Assembly (NCBI GenBank): GCA_035772785.1
Contig: JAOCPU010000024.1
Span: 372,001-436,000, forward strand
DNA: 64,000 bases
Reading direction: 5' to 3'
Source of the DNA: Phlebiopsis flavidoalba
Lineage: Eukaryota; Basidiomycota; Agaricomycetes; Polyporales; Phanerochaetaceae
The notes beneath the pieces were generated by a model. The model was not told the origin of the DNA and did no database searches. It saw nothing but the letters and a program-made list of their open reading frames with translations. Of the stretch, positions 48,439 to 60,373 are shown piece by piece. Position 1 is the stretch's first letter; each line of letters opens with the position of its first letter. The position numbers and the translations under genes were made by a program.

Positions 48439-50045
48439 CTGCCGAACATCGGGCCTGAAGTCGCCTAGACCGGTCGTTTTCAGTCATCGCACTTCCACGC
48501 GCGAGTTCGATGTATAAAGTCCTAGATTGACCAGACGTCAGAGCCCTAGAGAGGCACATCAGATACTGTCAGTAGCGTGAAAAGTATGGAACTATCTGCC
48601 AAACCATTAATTCCTTCAGCATGCCACTCTGGGCCAATGTAGACAATGCTTTTGACCATAAGAGCACTGTGGGGGGAAAGCGGGAACAAGTGGGTTGCAT
48701 CGTCCTCAGTTCGGCAAAGCTAAGAGCCTTGCCGATATCTGCTAAGAACCGCTCAGATATAACACTTGCGAAGGCTAATAATCCTAAGAATGAGGACAAT
48801 CAGCCACGTGAAGACAGAAGTGGGAAGAGGTTCACTTGATTCTCACTGAGGCAATTTGAGGCACGTGTTCGACAGCATTGTCGTGTCTCCTCGTCCGCTG
48901 CACAATCATGGGTCGTTCGCGCCGCGGGCCACAAGGAGGATAGCAGGTTGCGCGCCTTCCACTCTTGTGACGCGGGCACATGTTTGCAGAGACGGTGCCA
49001 TCCGAAACACGTAGATGGACATGACTTGCAGAATGATTCCGGAGAGAGTGGCGTCATTCAAGAAGCACCATCGTTGTTCTTGGAATTCAATGCAACAGAC
49101 TCGTCCATGTTATAGGCTCGGCGGACATCATCCCTAACGCTGCCCCGAGGGCTCCATCTTGAGAAAGGCTCATTGTCATCGTGACTGGCTGTTTTGAGGT
49201 AAAAATAAGCCCGCTTGAATAGGCAAGTCGGTTGTCACGACCAATCTGGGGTCGGATAAGCAATAAAATCCAAGCATAAAAATCGTCCCACGATACCGCT
49301 CTTGGCTCTTGTCCAGTCCGAACGTCTGGGATAATGACCAGCATATTTGGCACGATAATACTGGCGGTGACTAATTCCAGGCCGGACATGAAGAATTTAG
49401 TACTGGCAACGCTGTAGGTTCTATCTTGCACATAGATAATGGAGCATGAACAAATCAAGCGGACTGGCCATTGCTACGCGGGTCCTAAGATCGAGTTCGT
49501 CTCCTGAGCTTTCAAAATTCGTGTTCCTGAGTCGTGCCGAGTCGGTGCGAGCTTCTCCACTGAGTCTGCCACCCTGTTTTTTATTCCTCGACCCCCCCCC
49601 CCCCGCACTGCATTCTGTGCATTCATCTGTCCCGTAGCGCAATATCCAAGCTCGTGTCTGATGAGTGTCGGTAGGTCGGCAACATACAGTCCCCAAAGGC
49701 GCGCTGTATTGTTGCAGATGTATCGCGCCCAAGGATGATGACTTCCCGCGCGATGCGCCAGGGTGACTTCATGTGCCCCGCAGCGTATGTCTGATCACCG
49801 TCGACAGGCGTGATGTACACACCATAAGGTACTCCTTCACTTGGTTCGATAAGTAAAACACGATGCCTCATCGCCAAAGCTTGCAATGACCTCGGTATCG
49901 TCGTAGCCCATGAGCTCTTCGTATATTTCTAATTTCAGAGGCAATGTCTTTTATCAAGGTTTGAGGCAAACGTCCCTCATACAGCCTCATGGAGTGTTTC
50001 CTCGTCGTCTTCATTGGCAACAAATAATCTTGAAGATGGGGAGAA
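48439..50045 (-). pseudogene. Local gene family, copy B (5' block not found)
   Basis: On the minus strand the copy begins at the ATNEDDEETLH and LYEGRLPQTL block (about 49935-50045). RVLLIEPSEGVPYGVYITP (49805-49863) and a RDTSATIQRAFGD helix follow. It continues through a hydrophobic segment (49300-49420), the LNKPS..ICLP region with breaks, and a CNPAI block, to DFRPDVR (48442-48462). The N-terminal EWF block was not found. Stops interrupt the frame at several points. Confidence 0.45.
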
Positions 50046-52146
50046 AGGGCAGGCTATTGCTGTGATCCCGCGTCCTATGATAATATCAGTGTGAATCCGA
50101 AGAATAATGTATTTTAATTACAGGCTAGCGATATATAAGATTATAGCATGGATAAAACTTGGTTTGTAGGATATCGCCGCGGGACCTGGTCACCTTCAGA
50201 TCCCAAACTCTGGGGCCGTATATCGCTCTAGAATGGCCTGGTGGAATCGTGGAATCCGAGGAGATGCGCCGTTGAGGACTACAATATGGCGTGAATTGCT
50301 TTATCTGATCCGAGGTCAGCTCGTGCGTTCGATTACGTGTATGCGCCAGGCGATGCTCCTGTGACAGAATTCAGCCAGTGTTCGATCGGACGCATGGACA
50401 GACTCAGAGTCCTCGAAACTATGTTGCGAGACAGTTACTCAGGGACGGCAGGTTATGGCCTGGAACTATGGTCTGAGGTGTCGAAGTTGGCTGCGATGAG
50501 ACTAAGCCGCGGAGCTTGATCGAGAAGAAGAGAGAGCACTGACGCACCTGCGAAACGACTTCGGGTACGTACCGCTTTCCGATCCAGTACGCTCTGTATC
50601 GTAGGTTCCTAGTGGGATGAGCACCACGCACCACGCCTTCGAGGCAAGACAGAGACACTCACCCTCTCGAACGAAAAAGGGTGTGTATTGCTACCTGCAC
50701 GACGGACGCACGCCTGGCTCTGGATACTTGCTGCAGCGAGTTATCGTCGCCTTCCCTCTGTTGCCCATCCGGCCTCACCCTTCCATCGACCCCCCTCCAT
50801 TAGTGCCCTGTAAGCTGTCCTCCCCCGGCAGTGTCGAGGGCACTGAAAAGACCTGCACCTCTGTTGGGCACGGCTGTGAGGTCTGCGCCAACGGCTGTGA
50901 GGCTGAGCACCGGGCGGCGAGTCACTGCGCTGCGCCTGTATGCTCCGCAGCGTACGCGCATCGAGCGGGCGCGGCGACGCCGCCGACCTCGCTGTACGGT
51001 GGGCCAAAACGTCTCAAAAAGCGGACGGGAGGAGGCCGAGGCGCGCGCGCTCGGCGGGTCGAGGGGCTCGGGCGGTGTAGGCTCCGGCGGCGCGCCCGGT
51101 CGTCTGGTACGCCTGGACGTAGGCGTGCATGCGGGCCTACTCCTGCGGCGGGGCGTCATCGTTCAGCGCGGGGTCGGGACACGGACGACGTTACCATGCA
51201 CCTCGAAGCTCGTCTCGGACGGCGGCGGGGATGATCCTCGGGCCACGTTCATGTAGATCGTGCGGCGGCTGGTGCCGTTCGTGGACGACGACACGGACAG
51301 CGACATGGGGCGGCGGCGGAGGCGGCGGCGAGGGGCGGTGGTGGGTTGTGGCGAAGACAATGGAGGTGTGTTGCAGAAAAACCCTCACGCGTCTCATCGC
51401 GTCCAACACCCTGGCGCTTGCATCTCGAGATCTTGTGAAGTAACTCAATCACAAACTCTGTTTTCACTGGCAGCTGGAGACCTTGTCCTTTTCGCGACGA
51501 CACCGTTCCCCACTCCCAATATTCAATATCGCGCACGTAGAAAGCCCCTGAGCTACACGAGCTGACTTCGGAACATGAGCATATACTCCAGATTTTGGAG
51601 TTGAAGATGACCAGGTTCCGCGGGTGATATCATACGAGCCGATTTTAGACAAGTACATATATCTTTCCATATTTAAATACATTGTTCCTTGGATTCACGT
51701 TAATAGTATGTCTAGATATCACGGTGCACTTTCTCTCGTCGTCACAGACTCGGCGGCCGGCAGACATCTCTATGTCCACCCGCTCCCCAGTCAACTGGAT
51801 GGACGCATCAGCCAAACACAATAGGTATTGGATGGAGTTGTGCAGCGTACCGTTTCTGGCACTTGGATGAGCAGTATAGCACTTTCGTGCACCTCTTGCA
51901 TCTCCGCATCCGTGTGCAATGCGGAGGCCGCCCGCCGAAGCAAATGCATCCGCTCCACGCGCACGACTTCACTCGCGAATGTTGTCTCTCAGGTTCTGCC
52001 AGGAGGTTATACGGAGCGTCGACGTCGGCGCCACATTTCTTCTCCTAGTGACTTACCACAGCTTCATTATATCGCTTGGGTGGATGCGTCCGGGCGCGAG
52101 AGTAGGTGAGAGGTTTTTGAGCTCCTCGTGTGTCTGATGCCACACC
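50046..52146. other. Unassigned region between family copies B and C
   Basis: A 205-codon plus frame (50617-51234) overlaps a 119-codon minus frame. Both are Arg/Ala/Gly-rich from base composition, and neither shows a domain. A second GC-rich patch lies at 51240-51350. The AT-rich part (51640-51710) is stop-dense. Nothing can be named. Confidence 0.3.
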
Positions 52147-53686
52147 GCCTGACGTCGGGCCTATAGTCGATGATGCCGTCGTCCAGTCCTTTCAGTTCTG
52201 TGGCGACGGTGATGAACCAGTCCAACATCGACTTAATGTGTTCTGCAGGTAAATAGTCAATGACTGTGTTGGTATCGTAAAGTAGTGCGTGGCGTACCAA
52301 GCGTAAAATTGTCTGAATCGTTTCCCTGAGCGACGGGTACGACTATTCTTGACAACAATGAGAGAACCATGGTGCGAGAGAATTCATAGCAGTCCCTCGC
52401 GAGGAATACAAGCTTGGCAGGGTGCACACTGTTAACACTACAGATCGCCCTGTAACAGCTCCAATAAACGATGGAGAACCCGGACGGCCAGCACAGAGTC
52501 CTCACCCCATCAAGAGGAATCTGCAACGCACGTCTGAGCACCTGATAGAGCATGCTCTCCTCACCGCTGCAGACCTGGCGCTGCGAGGTCGCAGCTGCAA
52601 CAATGCACAAGCCATCCTCGCCCTTTTTTCTCGACGGTCGGCCGTAACGAGGGGGTGCTCGGTCACGGCGCCCATGAACTCGAGGAGGATCGAGAGGAGG
52701 TGTCCGTCCCAGCAGGTCCTCTGCGCGCAGCGCTTTGTAGCAGCTGTCCAGTGTATCTGTCGGGTGTCACGCGTCCCGCGCGTAAAGGCCTTGGTCAGGA
52801 AGGCGGTCCTCGCGGAGGAGCTGGCTGCGGTAATGTAGCCTCCTTGCGCGGCGATCAGGTAGTTGCGACAGACACTTGAGCGCGAGTGGTAGATCCAGCA
52901 TAGCAGGGTCACGTAGCCTCCTTCACCGCTTGATGGGTCGGGAAAGTGACCGCTATGCGGAAATTATGAGCGTGTTTGTCACAGTAAGACCAAGCGTCCT
53001 CACTCTTCACGCAACGATAACAGATTATGCTTCATCCAAGAGGTCGGCCAGCCCTACGCGGTAGTACGAATCGTCTCCGTTGTTCAGATCCGAGCATTCA
53101 TCCTCCAGAGGGTAAGCACCGTCAAACTCAATGAGCCTTGGAGAAGGCGGCCACAACCTTCCAGAGATCCCGGAATTGCCGCAGGACGTATCGCGCCCAC
53201 GGGTGGTGGCCTACCGGCTCGATACGACGGGTGGCTGCATGCCTCTTGGAGGGCACGACCGATTAACTGCGCCAACGCCTCGTGGAGCTCTGCAAGGTAT
53301 CCCTGCAGTTGTCTCGGTCAGCGGGGAACAGTATCGTCGCTGGAATGCGCTGACCGCATCGTCGTCGTCGTTTTCCGCTTTTTGGTAGAGCAGTCTTTCC
53401 GAAGCAACGTCTATCAAGACCTGGGGCAGCTGCCCTTCGTAGAGTCCGTGGAGCACATCCTCGTCGGTCTCATCGTCACGAGAAACGCGAGAAGTGGGAG
53501 AAGGTGCGCTAGGAAGTCGGACCGGCGATCAATGTCAGTCTGTGGTGCAGTTTGCGAAAAACCTCGCCCGCCCTAGGGGAATTGGTGTGGAACCATTCCG
53601 CGCTCGTGATGTCCCCGAGACTTGAACTTGGTGCGCCTGTCGCAGTGCTTCCGCCTCCTTTTTTTGTGTGACTTGAAGAACGACAT
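52147..53686 (-). pseudogene. Local gene family, copy C (broken)
   Basis: Minus strand start ATGTCG at 53686, matching the starts of copies A and E (MS-Ser-rich). EWFHTNSPRAGEVFRKLHH (about 53535-53610) is followed by shifted acidic sequence, then LHGLYEGQLPQVLIDVASER (53397-53453) and ILAAIPGSLEG-like text. The second half has MTLLCWIYHSRSSVCRNYLI, AAATSQRQVCSGEESMLYQVL (52540-52602), WPSGFSIVYWSCYRAIC, VHPAKLVFLARDCYEFSR and DYRPDVRR (52147-52169). The second half (52257-52912) is open over long stretches and is the best place to read the family's second part. Breaks in the first half make it non-functional as written. Confidence 0.5.
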
Positions 53687-54364
53687 GATGGGCGGAGTAA
53701 CGAGTTAGGACATGCGACGCGGTCGCGTGAGCACTTGTTTTTGATTGCGCGTGATGTGATACGGTCGCCGGATTTCGGATTGTATACAACGGTTCATTAG
53801 CTCACCTTAGACATCGCAATGAAATCAGTTCATGGACGTTGAACGTTGGCGTGTCGTGAGCTATTAAAATCTGATTTTTGCACCTCGCACGAGTGTGTTC
53901 TGTCGAATACGACACAAATGTCAATTTAAATTGTAAGCCCCGCCGCGCACTGCGCACCTCCTCGGGCTAATCGACTCAAGCTTTTTGATTTTGAAGTAAC
54001 AAGTGTATCGAATTTCAGGAAAACCGTACACATGCATGCCCGCGTGTTGAGTGTTGCTGAGTGGAAGTGTTATTAAATATTTCAGGAAGCCCTCGCGCGT
54101 CAGACGCGTCATCGACGCGTCGTCTAGCGCCTGCACCGGCTTTGCACCTCGCGTCCCCACATTCTATCTCAGACCCTCGCCCTCCTCGGCCTTACAAAAC
54201 CTGCCCCTTTCGACACTCTTCTACTCCTCTGTGCCGCCTTCGTAGAAGCCCTTGCGCACCTTTCTCGCTGCCCGCCTCCACTCTAGGGTTACATACGCTG
54301 ATCGAACCGGGATTATGTAATCAAAATATTACTGCCCGCGCGCCTTCATGAAATAACTTGCACC
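53687..54364. other. Shared divergent promoter region of copies C and D
   Basis: Copies C (minus) and D (plus) are transcribed away from each other from this 680-bp region. It holds a CGCAATCAAAAACAAG variant of the upstream element for C (53733-53748, minus strand), the ACGTTGAACGTT repeat (53836-53847) and ATTATGTAATCAAAA for D (54312-54326). No other gene is visible. Confidence 0.45.
54312..54326 (+). promoter_or_regulatory. Shared upstream element, copy D
   Basis: ATTATGTAATCAAAA starts 53 bp before the copy D ATG. It differs from the copy E element by one base in the core (T for C). Confidence 0.45.
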
Positions 54365-56040
54365 ATGCCACCCTCCAACCCTCGAAAGAAGCAACACGCC
54401 GGAGCGAGACGTCTTATTCTGAAACTACTTACGGGACCCGAATGGTTCAAGTTCTACACTAACGCCCTGAGGTCGAGCGAGGTTCTCCATAAACTCCACA
54501 CCGTGATACCACTGGCAGTGCCCAAAACCGCGAGCGCATTACGTCTCTATTTTCTGTCTTACCTCCAAGAGTTCATTGCCACCAAAAACGATGCAGACGA
54601 GGGCGCGCTTCATGGCCTGTACGAGGGGCGTCTCCCCCAGAGTCTTGATGAGGACATTGCGCTAGAAAGAGAACTGTACACGAAGACGTCGTGGCTGGCG
54701 ATGAAACCCCGGTCAGTGCGCTCTCGGAACATCGTGTTCTACTTATCGAATGGATTGAAGGAATATCTAGCGGCGGTGCATCGTGCGCTGTCGGTGGTGA
54801 TCCAGTACATACGCTGCAGGGCACGTGCAGCCACCTTCGCATTGCGCGGGGAGCGGGCATCCCTGGGCACGGTACGTTTTGCAGCAGTAGTCGACGCCTT
54901 TGGGACATTGTGGCCGACTTCCCGGAGCTCATCCAGTACGACGGGGTGGTCCCCTTTCGATGATCCCCCGATGAAGAGATCGAAGACGAAGACGGGGACG
55001 ACGGGTGCGGGAAGACGCTGAGGACGAGGGCTCTGGCGACGATACACGGAGTACGCCCCCCCCCCGCAAGGGGCTTTCCAACCTTCCTGGTGTGCCCATA
55101 CCACGCTATCCATACAAGAAGAGTGCGTGTGACTACTTCCTGCTAGGTGTCACAAAGCTCACGCTCTCCACACACTCCAGTGTGGCCGCGCCCCTATACC
55201 TGGCCGCCAGCCTAGGCGGCACGTGGCCATGCTCTGCTGGACCTACACTGCGACCCTCGGTGCCGCAACAACCTCATTACGGCGCAGGCGGCGGTACCTC
55301 GCCTCGATCGCGAGTGACTCCCTCGGCGCGTGTGCCTTGTCTCGACGAGGTCTTCGCGCACGGCGTGCGCCCCGAACGCTGGATAGATTGCTGCCTCGTC
55401 GCGCTCCGTGACCGAACTTGCTGAACCACCACCTCTGGGCGCTGCTCAAGGTCATGTAACATGCTAGGGTGTCATTCGCGCTTCAGAGCGGCGCGGAAGA
55501 AGGTGAAGGACTCCAGTCTGTGCTGTGTTGTGGCGCGGCGCAGTAGAGGCAGATGTGTTGTGGCGAGGAGGAAGATATGCGGACCGCGTGCATTGAGCAT
55601 GCGTTCAAACCAGATGGGTGGGGTGTTTTATGCCCGTCGTCCTGGATATTTTCTGATGTTAACGGTTTTGCTAGCGCTATGTTTGAATGAGGACATGAGA
55701 CCGGACGATGCCATCTCACGCTCGCAACAGACTTCTACAAGTTCTACCCCGCCCACCACTCGTACCTACTACTCTACAAAGCAGTTTCATTGTCCTCGCC
55801 CAGAACTCGGACAAGACGGTAGCCAGCCCTTCACTTACTATCGACCAATTAACTGACGATTCCATCCTAGCATAGCATCCGCTGGATATTCGACTCTACT
55901 GACACCATCGCCGCCGAAGAGCACCAAGACATCCGCCGACCCCCTCACCGGACTTCCGCCCCGACGTCCGGCGCGTGTGCCCGCACGCACCGACGCCATC
56001 ACGATGCCTCCGCCCCAGCGCGTCCCCAGCGCAGCGACCC
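54365..56040 (+). CDS. Local gene family, copy D (first half open)
   Basis: The first half is open for 218 codons: MPPSNPRKKQHAGARRLILK, TGPEWFKFYTNALRSSEVLH (54437-54496), FIATKNDADEGALHGLYEGR (54572-54631), PQSLDEDIALERELYTKTSW. After a shift near 54690 the RVLLIEWIEGISSGG block and LWDIVADFPELIQYDGVVPF (54899-54958) lie in the second frame, followed by an acidic tail. The second half includes MLCWTYTATLGA (55229-55264), RQMCCGEED (55547-55573), FYARRPGYFLM and DFRPDVRRV (55951-55977). The first block is the cleanest view of the family N-terminus. Function unknown. Confidence 0.5.
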
Positions 56041-56053
56041 GCCGCTCCTAGCT

Positions 56054-56694
56054 GTGGCGCGCCCATCTTCGGCCAGATATTGCAGGCGTACGACTGATCG
56101 ACACGGCCAAGGCGCGCAGCAACCGCCGGCGCCGCCGCAGGGGAAGCGGAAGCCGCGGTCGTCGCGGAGCTTGGGAGCGAGTGTTGTTGTGCGGATGAGC
56201 TATCCTGGTTGCAGCGGCCGATGCATCCCCCCTGCGCATGTGTAAGGGGGTGTGCGAAGGTTGGGTATTGATTAGTCGAAGTGTCAGAACCAGAAACCCC
56301 TGTAGATGCGTCGACGCGTTTTTGGGGTGAGGTGTGGTTGGCTGAAGTTGCTGTGGTTTGTGAGAGATTGGAGGGAGGTTAGGTACCAGGCACGCAGTCG
56401 CATGTCGATCATGTAGGTTGAGACGAAGGGGTGATGACACGACGAAGTTGTGGCTTGAATTTCTGTCATGCTTAGACTTATCAATTTCCCAAGGAGGTTA
56501 ATGTCAAATGAGCGTGATTTTTTCCGCGTGCTACAGACACGTTGTTATGTTATTGCACGGTATAACCATGTCGTTATACGAGACATGCAGGCACTTTGAC
56601 CCCATAGTGTTACCCGAACCGATGAAACCGTCGGGCTTATACTTGTGAGGTGAAGGAGTTCCTGCCCTAATAGAGCAGGACGAGGCTGGTACTG
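56054..56694. other. Spacer between copies D and E
   Basis: No recognised gene. A 130-codon minus frame (56048-56440) is His/Pro/Arg-rich and probably a composition artefact. Confidence 0.35.
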
Positions 56695-56708
56695 ATTACG
56701 TAATCAAA
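56695..56708 (+). promoter_or_regulatory. Shared upstream element, copy E
   Basis: ATTACGTAATCAAA starts 59 bp before the copy E ATG at 56754. The following bases up to ATG also resemble the copy A leader (GCGCCTAACGTGG versus GCGCCTGACGTGG, then AATATTCCTT..ATCATG). Confidence 0.5.
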
Positions 56709-56753
56709 GCACTTTGCTTGTGCGCCTAACGTGGTTCAAATATTCCTTCCATC

Positions 56754-56943
56754 ATGTCGTCTTCAAGTTCTCGAACGCAAACGGGCTCAAGCCAGAGCGA
56801 TGCGAACGAACCGCCAGTCTCTGAGGAAATCACGGGCCCCGAATGGTTTCGCACCAATAGCATCAGGTCGGGCGAGGTGCTGCGCAAACTACACCGTGAC
56901 ACAAAAAACGAGCGTCTCAACTTCATATTGTGCCTTCCTTAGA
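56754..56943 (+). pseudogene. Local gene family, copy E (truncated fragment)
   Basis: Only the N-terminal 62 codons are present: MSSSSSRTQTGSSQS, EEITGPEWFRTNSIRSGEVL, RKLHRDTKNERLNFI, then a stop. The downstream sequence has lost similarity to copies A-D. Because leader and upstream element are intact, this is a promoter-bearing 5' fragment, not a random decayed copy. Confidence 0.55.
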
Positions 56944-59900
56944 CCGGGTAGACATCTCTGTCCCAAGATCTTCCCAGCTGCTAAACGGAAACTCAGCAAA
57001 CCCATAGAGACATCCTGGATAAGGTGCAGAGCAGCCCTCACGCGCGCACATGACGCGTCATCGTTCGCAGCCCTACTGCCACCCATGTCGCGCCTAACAC
57101 CCCCGCGGGCGTGGACTTCTTGTCTTCGCCCGTCACGACCTCTCACTCCCGGCCTGCAACTTGTCTCCTCTGGACGCCCTTCCTGCCCGCCAATGGCGCC
57201 GACGTGTAAACCCTTCGCGTACCTTCTCGCAGCCTATCCACCAACCACGGATAGATGACCTCCCTGCAAGTTCCTGCACGCGCTACCTGCTTCTTCTGCA
57301 CCGCACTTGCGCTTTTGCTCTACGGAGGCACGCCTGACGAGCTTGCTGCACGCGTCTGAAAAACGACCCCGTGCGCAGGCCTGCGAGCCAAGCTGCGCGA
57401 GCTGGTACAGGCGCAATGAACCTGCGGGCCCCCTGGGTTACGCGTACTTTTTGTTCTCTCTTGCAGTTCTAAGACGTGGCTTGTCAGAACATGTATTAGT
57501 GAAACTATACCCAGCTTGGACAGGCCGCGGCAGGACTCGGCCCGGTCTATGGCCGTTGTTGGCCTCGAGAGTGAACGGTAGGACCTATTGATCTAAGCGC
57601 AGCTGCGGACGTATGTGGAACCGTGGGAGAAATGCATACTGTGACAGTGATTCTGTCCTTGATGGACAGCGACACTCACATGTTAAACTCTTTATCGTAG
57701 CCCGGTGGATGCTCAACGCGTGCGCTCAAAATCTTCGACGAAACGGCCTGTATGCCCCCACTGGAGCGGCTGATCGGACCTTAAGAAAGTCGCAAAAGTT
57801 GACCGAGACACGGGATCTGGCTTCGAGTCTCCGTGGGTGTGCGCGCCTGGAGGGTATCTAACGCTTTAGAAGAGCACACCAACCAATGATGATCCATTAG
57901 GAGATGACCTCAATCCGGGCGTGCATGAAAACATGAGGACTATGTCACTGCGTTGACAACTGCGCATCGGACGGCCATTACACCTACCTTACGTAAGCTT
58001 CTTGTAACCACAGTTCTTACCGGCTCTTCCTGGGCCTGTTCGTAACCCACCCTATCTTCGGACAGATTGGAGGACTCTTTCAGCCGGACATAGGCTGAGA
58101 CTTCCGGATGTCGATGGTCGCGCGCGCGAGCCGCGTATTAAAACAAGGCTCCCACTCAAGGCTGGCCAGACGCCATGAAAAGCTGACAATAGGTAGTTCG
58201 CTGTAACGTTCCGGCTGTGAACCGCTTCAATGTTTTGAAACATTAGTATATATAAGTAGGCTAACTACGGTATTGGCCGAGTAAGTCACTCCATTGTTCC
58301 ATTCGGTAATAACTGCTATTGTCAGACAAGCTGAGACCCTTGATAAATCGCCTTCAACAACTACGGACAAAAGACCAAGTCACCAGCCGGACGAACACAC
58401 TCGTGTAGTCCAAACAGGACCAGTCGCTTCGCGTCCTTCCTCACAGACGACGTGCAAACACCGGTGCCCTAATACACCATTACATTATGACACTGGCACG
58501 CAAACAGCTTGACTGAGAGACTCGGTCCTCTTGAGACGCAGTAACTTAATAACAGCTCAATGTGGAGCTGAAGAACCGTGATTGTTAAACACCTAACAGA
58601 AAACATAACACATTTCACGGGGAGCTGCGCTCATAGACCCCCGGTAGAGTCCACAATCTCGATCGAGTTGTCTAAGCTTAGTCCTAGGTGCGCGACACCC
58701 CCCCCCCCCCCGGAAAAATCCACTCTTGTCTAGTCGGTCGCATATTCAAGAAACCTAAAATATCTCCCAATTAGATTGCCCCATTAATTGAAAAGCCCAA
58801 GAAACAAACATCGACTGTGAGACGCCAATACCCACCACGTTCTGCAACAACTCCAGAACCATCCAGTTGAGCACTCACAAATCAACGAAACTATTCTCCC
58901 AAACACCGCTGTTGTTTACGAAACCACCTTGCGTGAATCCTTTGTTCAAACGAACCGGGCGAAGATCGCACCGCGCAGGCCCCAACCGGGCTATAACCGC
59001 AACCACAAACCCACCTCCTTTCACACCACAATTGTCAACCACCAATTCTTGGTATTAAAAAATCGAGAAGAAGTAAACGCAACGAAATGTTCATAGGAGA
59101 CGACGATCGCGGTCAGCGGCCACACGCTGCGCCGCGAGCGATCTCCTCGCGGCCCGTATGGAGTACAGAATGTAATACCCGCCCCCCAGCGGACTCCCTC
59201 GCGAGCTTGGTTGACATTCAATAGCTCTCAGGGGACGGCACCACGCTTGCGAGGACCTAGAGGCTGAAGGACTCATGTCGCGAATACTACGTTCGGGGAT
59301 CCAGAAACCCCAGAGGACTGTGTGGATTTGATCGGTAAATATGGGGGGAGGCCATGATGAGCCAGATAGGAAGGGTTGCCTCCAGTGGGCTTTGATGAGT
59401 ACCTCGCACCGTAGACGGTGTGGCCCACGGGACGAGATCGGATGTAGGCCTAGGCGATTCCTGTTGGCGATTACTGTGATGTGGCGGGCCACTTACGGGT
59501 CGAGTTGTGGCCCGAATAATGAGAGTATCGATATGCGTTACGCTGTAGAAGTAAACCATGACGATATTATCCAAATTTCATTGTGGCTAGTCACATGTGT
59601 TCGCAACTAGGGGGCTAGTAATACATAGGATCAGTCATGAACGTATATGCAACATAAAACTCACCAGCTCGAAATATCAGCCGGGAATACACACTCCCGG
59701 GATTGGTTTCAAGCATTGCAATCCATTTCTATCTATCCAACTATGCTAGATACACCCGGCCAGCACCGGCACGACAAAGATCCAAATCATAAGATGACAA
59801 ACCCAGCTGGGACGATTCACAGATCAAAAACATAACATGAAAAGACGTAACAGAAAAGGACAGGAGGGAGAAAAGGAGGAGAAAACGGGGCGGCGGGGAG

Positions 59901-60373
59901 ATGAGCATGTCGTGACATAGACGGTATAAAGGCGGGTTTAGATGTCCGAGCATATAAAACGTATCGGGGAGCAGGAAGAGATGAAAACATGGTGCTTACA
60001 AAAAAACAACATATCGACGGGGCGGGGGCATGGCGGGGCCGAGAGAGATAACAGAGTGAAAGCGCGAGTCGCGTAGACAGAATAGTACAACGATAAGGAT
60101 ATTGGGATGGGGGGCGTAGCGTAGCGATGATGGTGTAATAGCGTGGGTGTGTCTTGTGGTTTGTGAGTGTGTCTGGTGAGATGGGAGTGTATGGGAATGC
60201 TGAGATGTGCGATGGGGGGCCAAAGCGGGGCGTGCGCGAAGGACTGGGTACAGGGTGAGGATCACAAAGCGAGGGACGAGTTGACGAGTTGACGACGAGT
60301 GGTGGAGACGGGTGACGAGTGACCGGGAAACTGGAGGACGAGCGACGGGAGGAGGCGTGCGGCAGCTACCGTC
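56944..60373. other. Gene-poor 3.4-kb stretch
   Basis: No protein family was recognised. Open frames reach 133 codons (59091-59492 minus) without a motif. A run of 14 C lies at 58698-58711. Much of 57.9-59.1 kb is AT-richer and stop-dense. The part next to 60.3 kb holds the CDH1 3' region. Confidence 0.45.

Noticed and set aside
50617..51448. 205-codon Arg/Ala-rich protein
   Set aside because: Frames on both strands are open here because of GC content; neither has natural composition or a motif.
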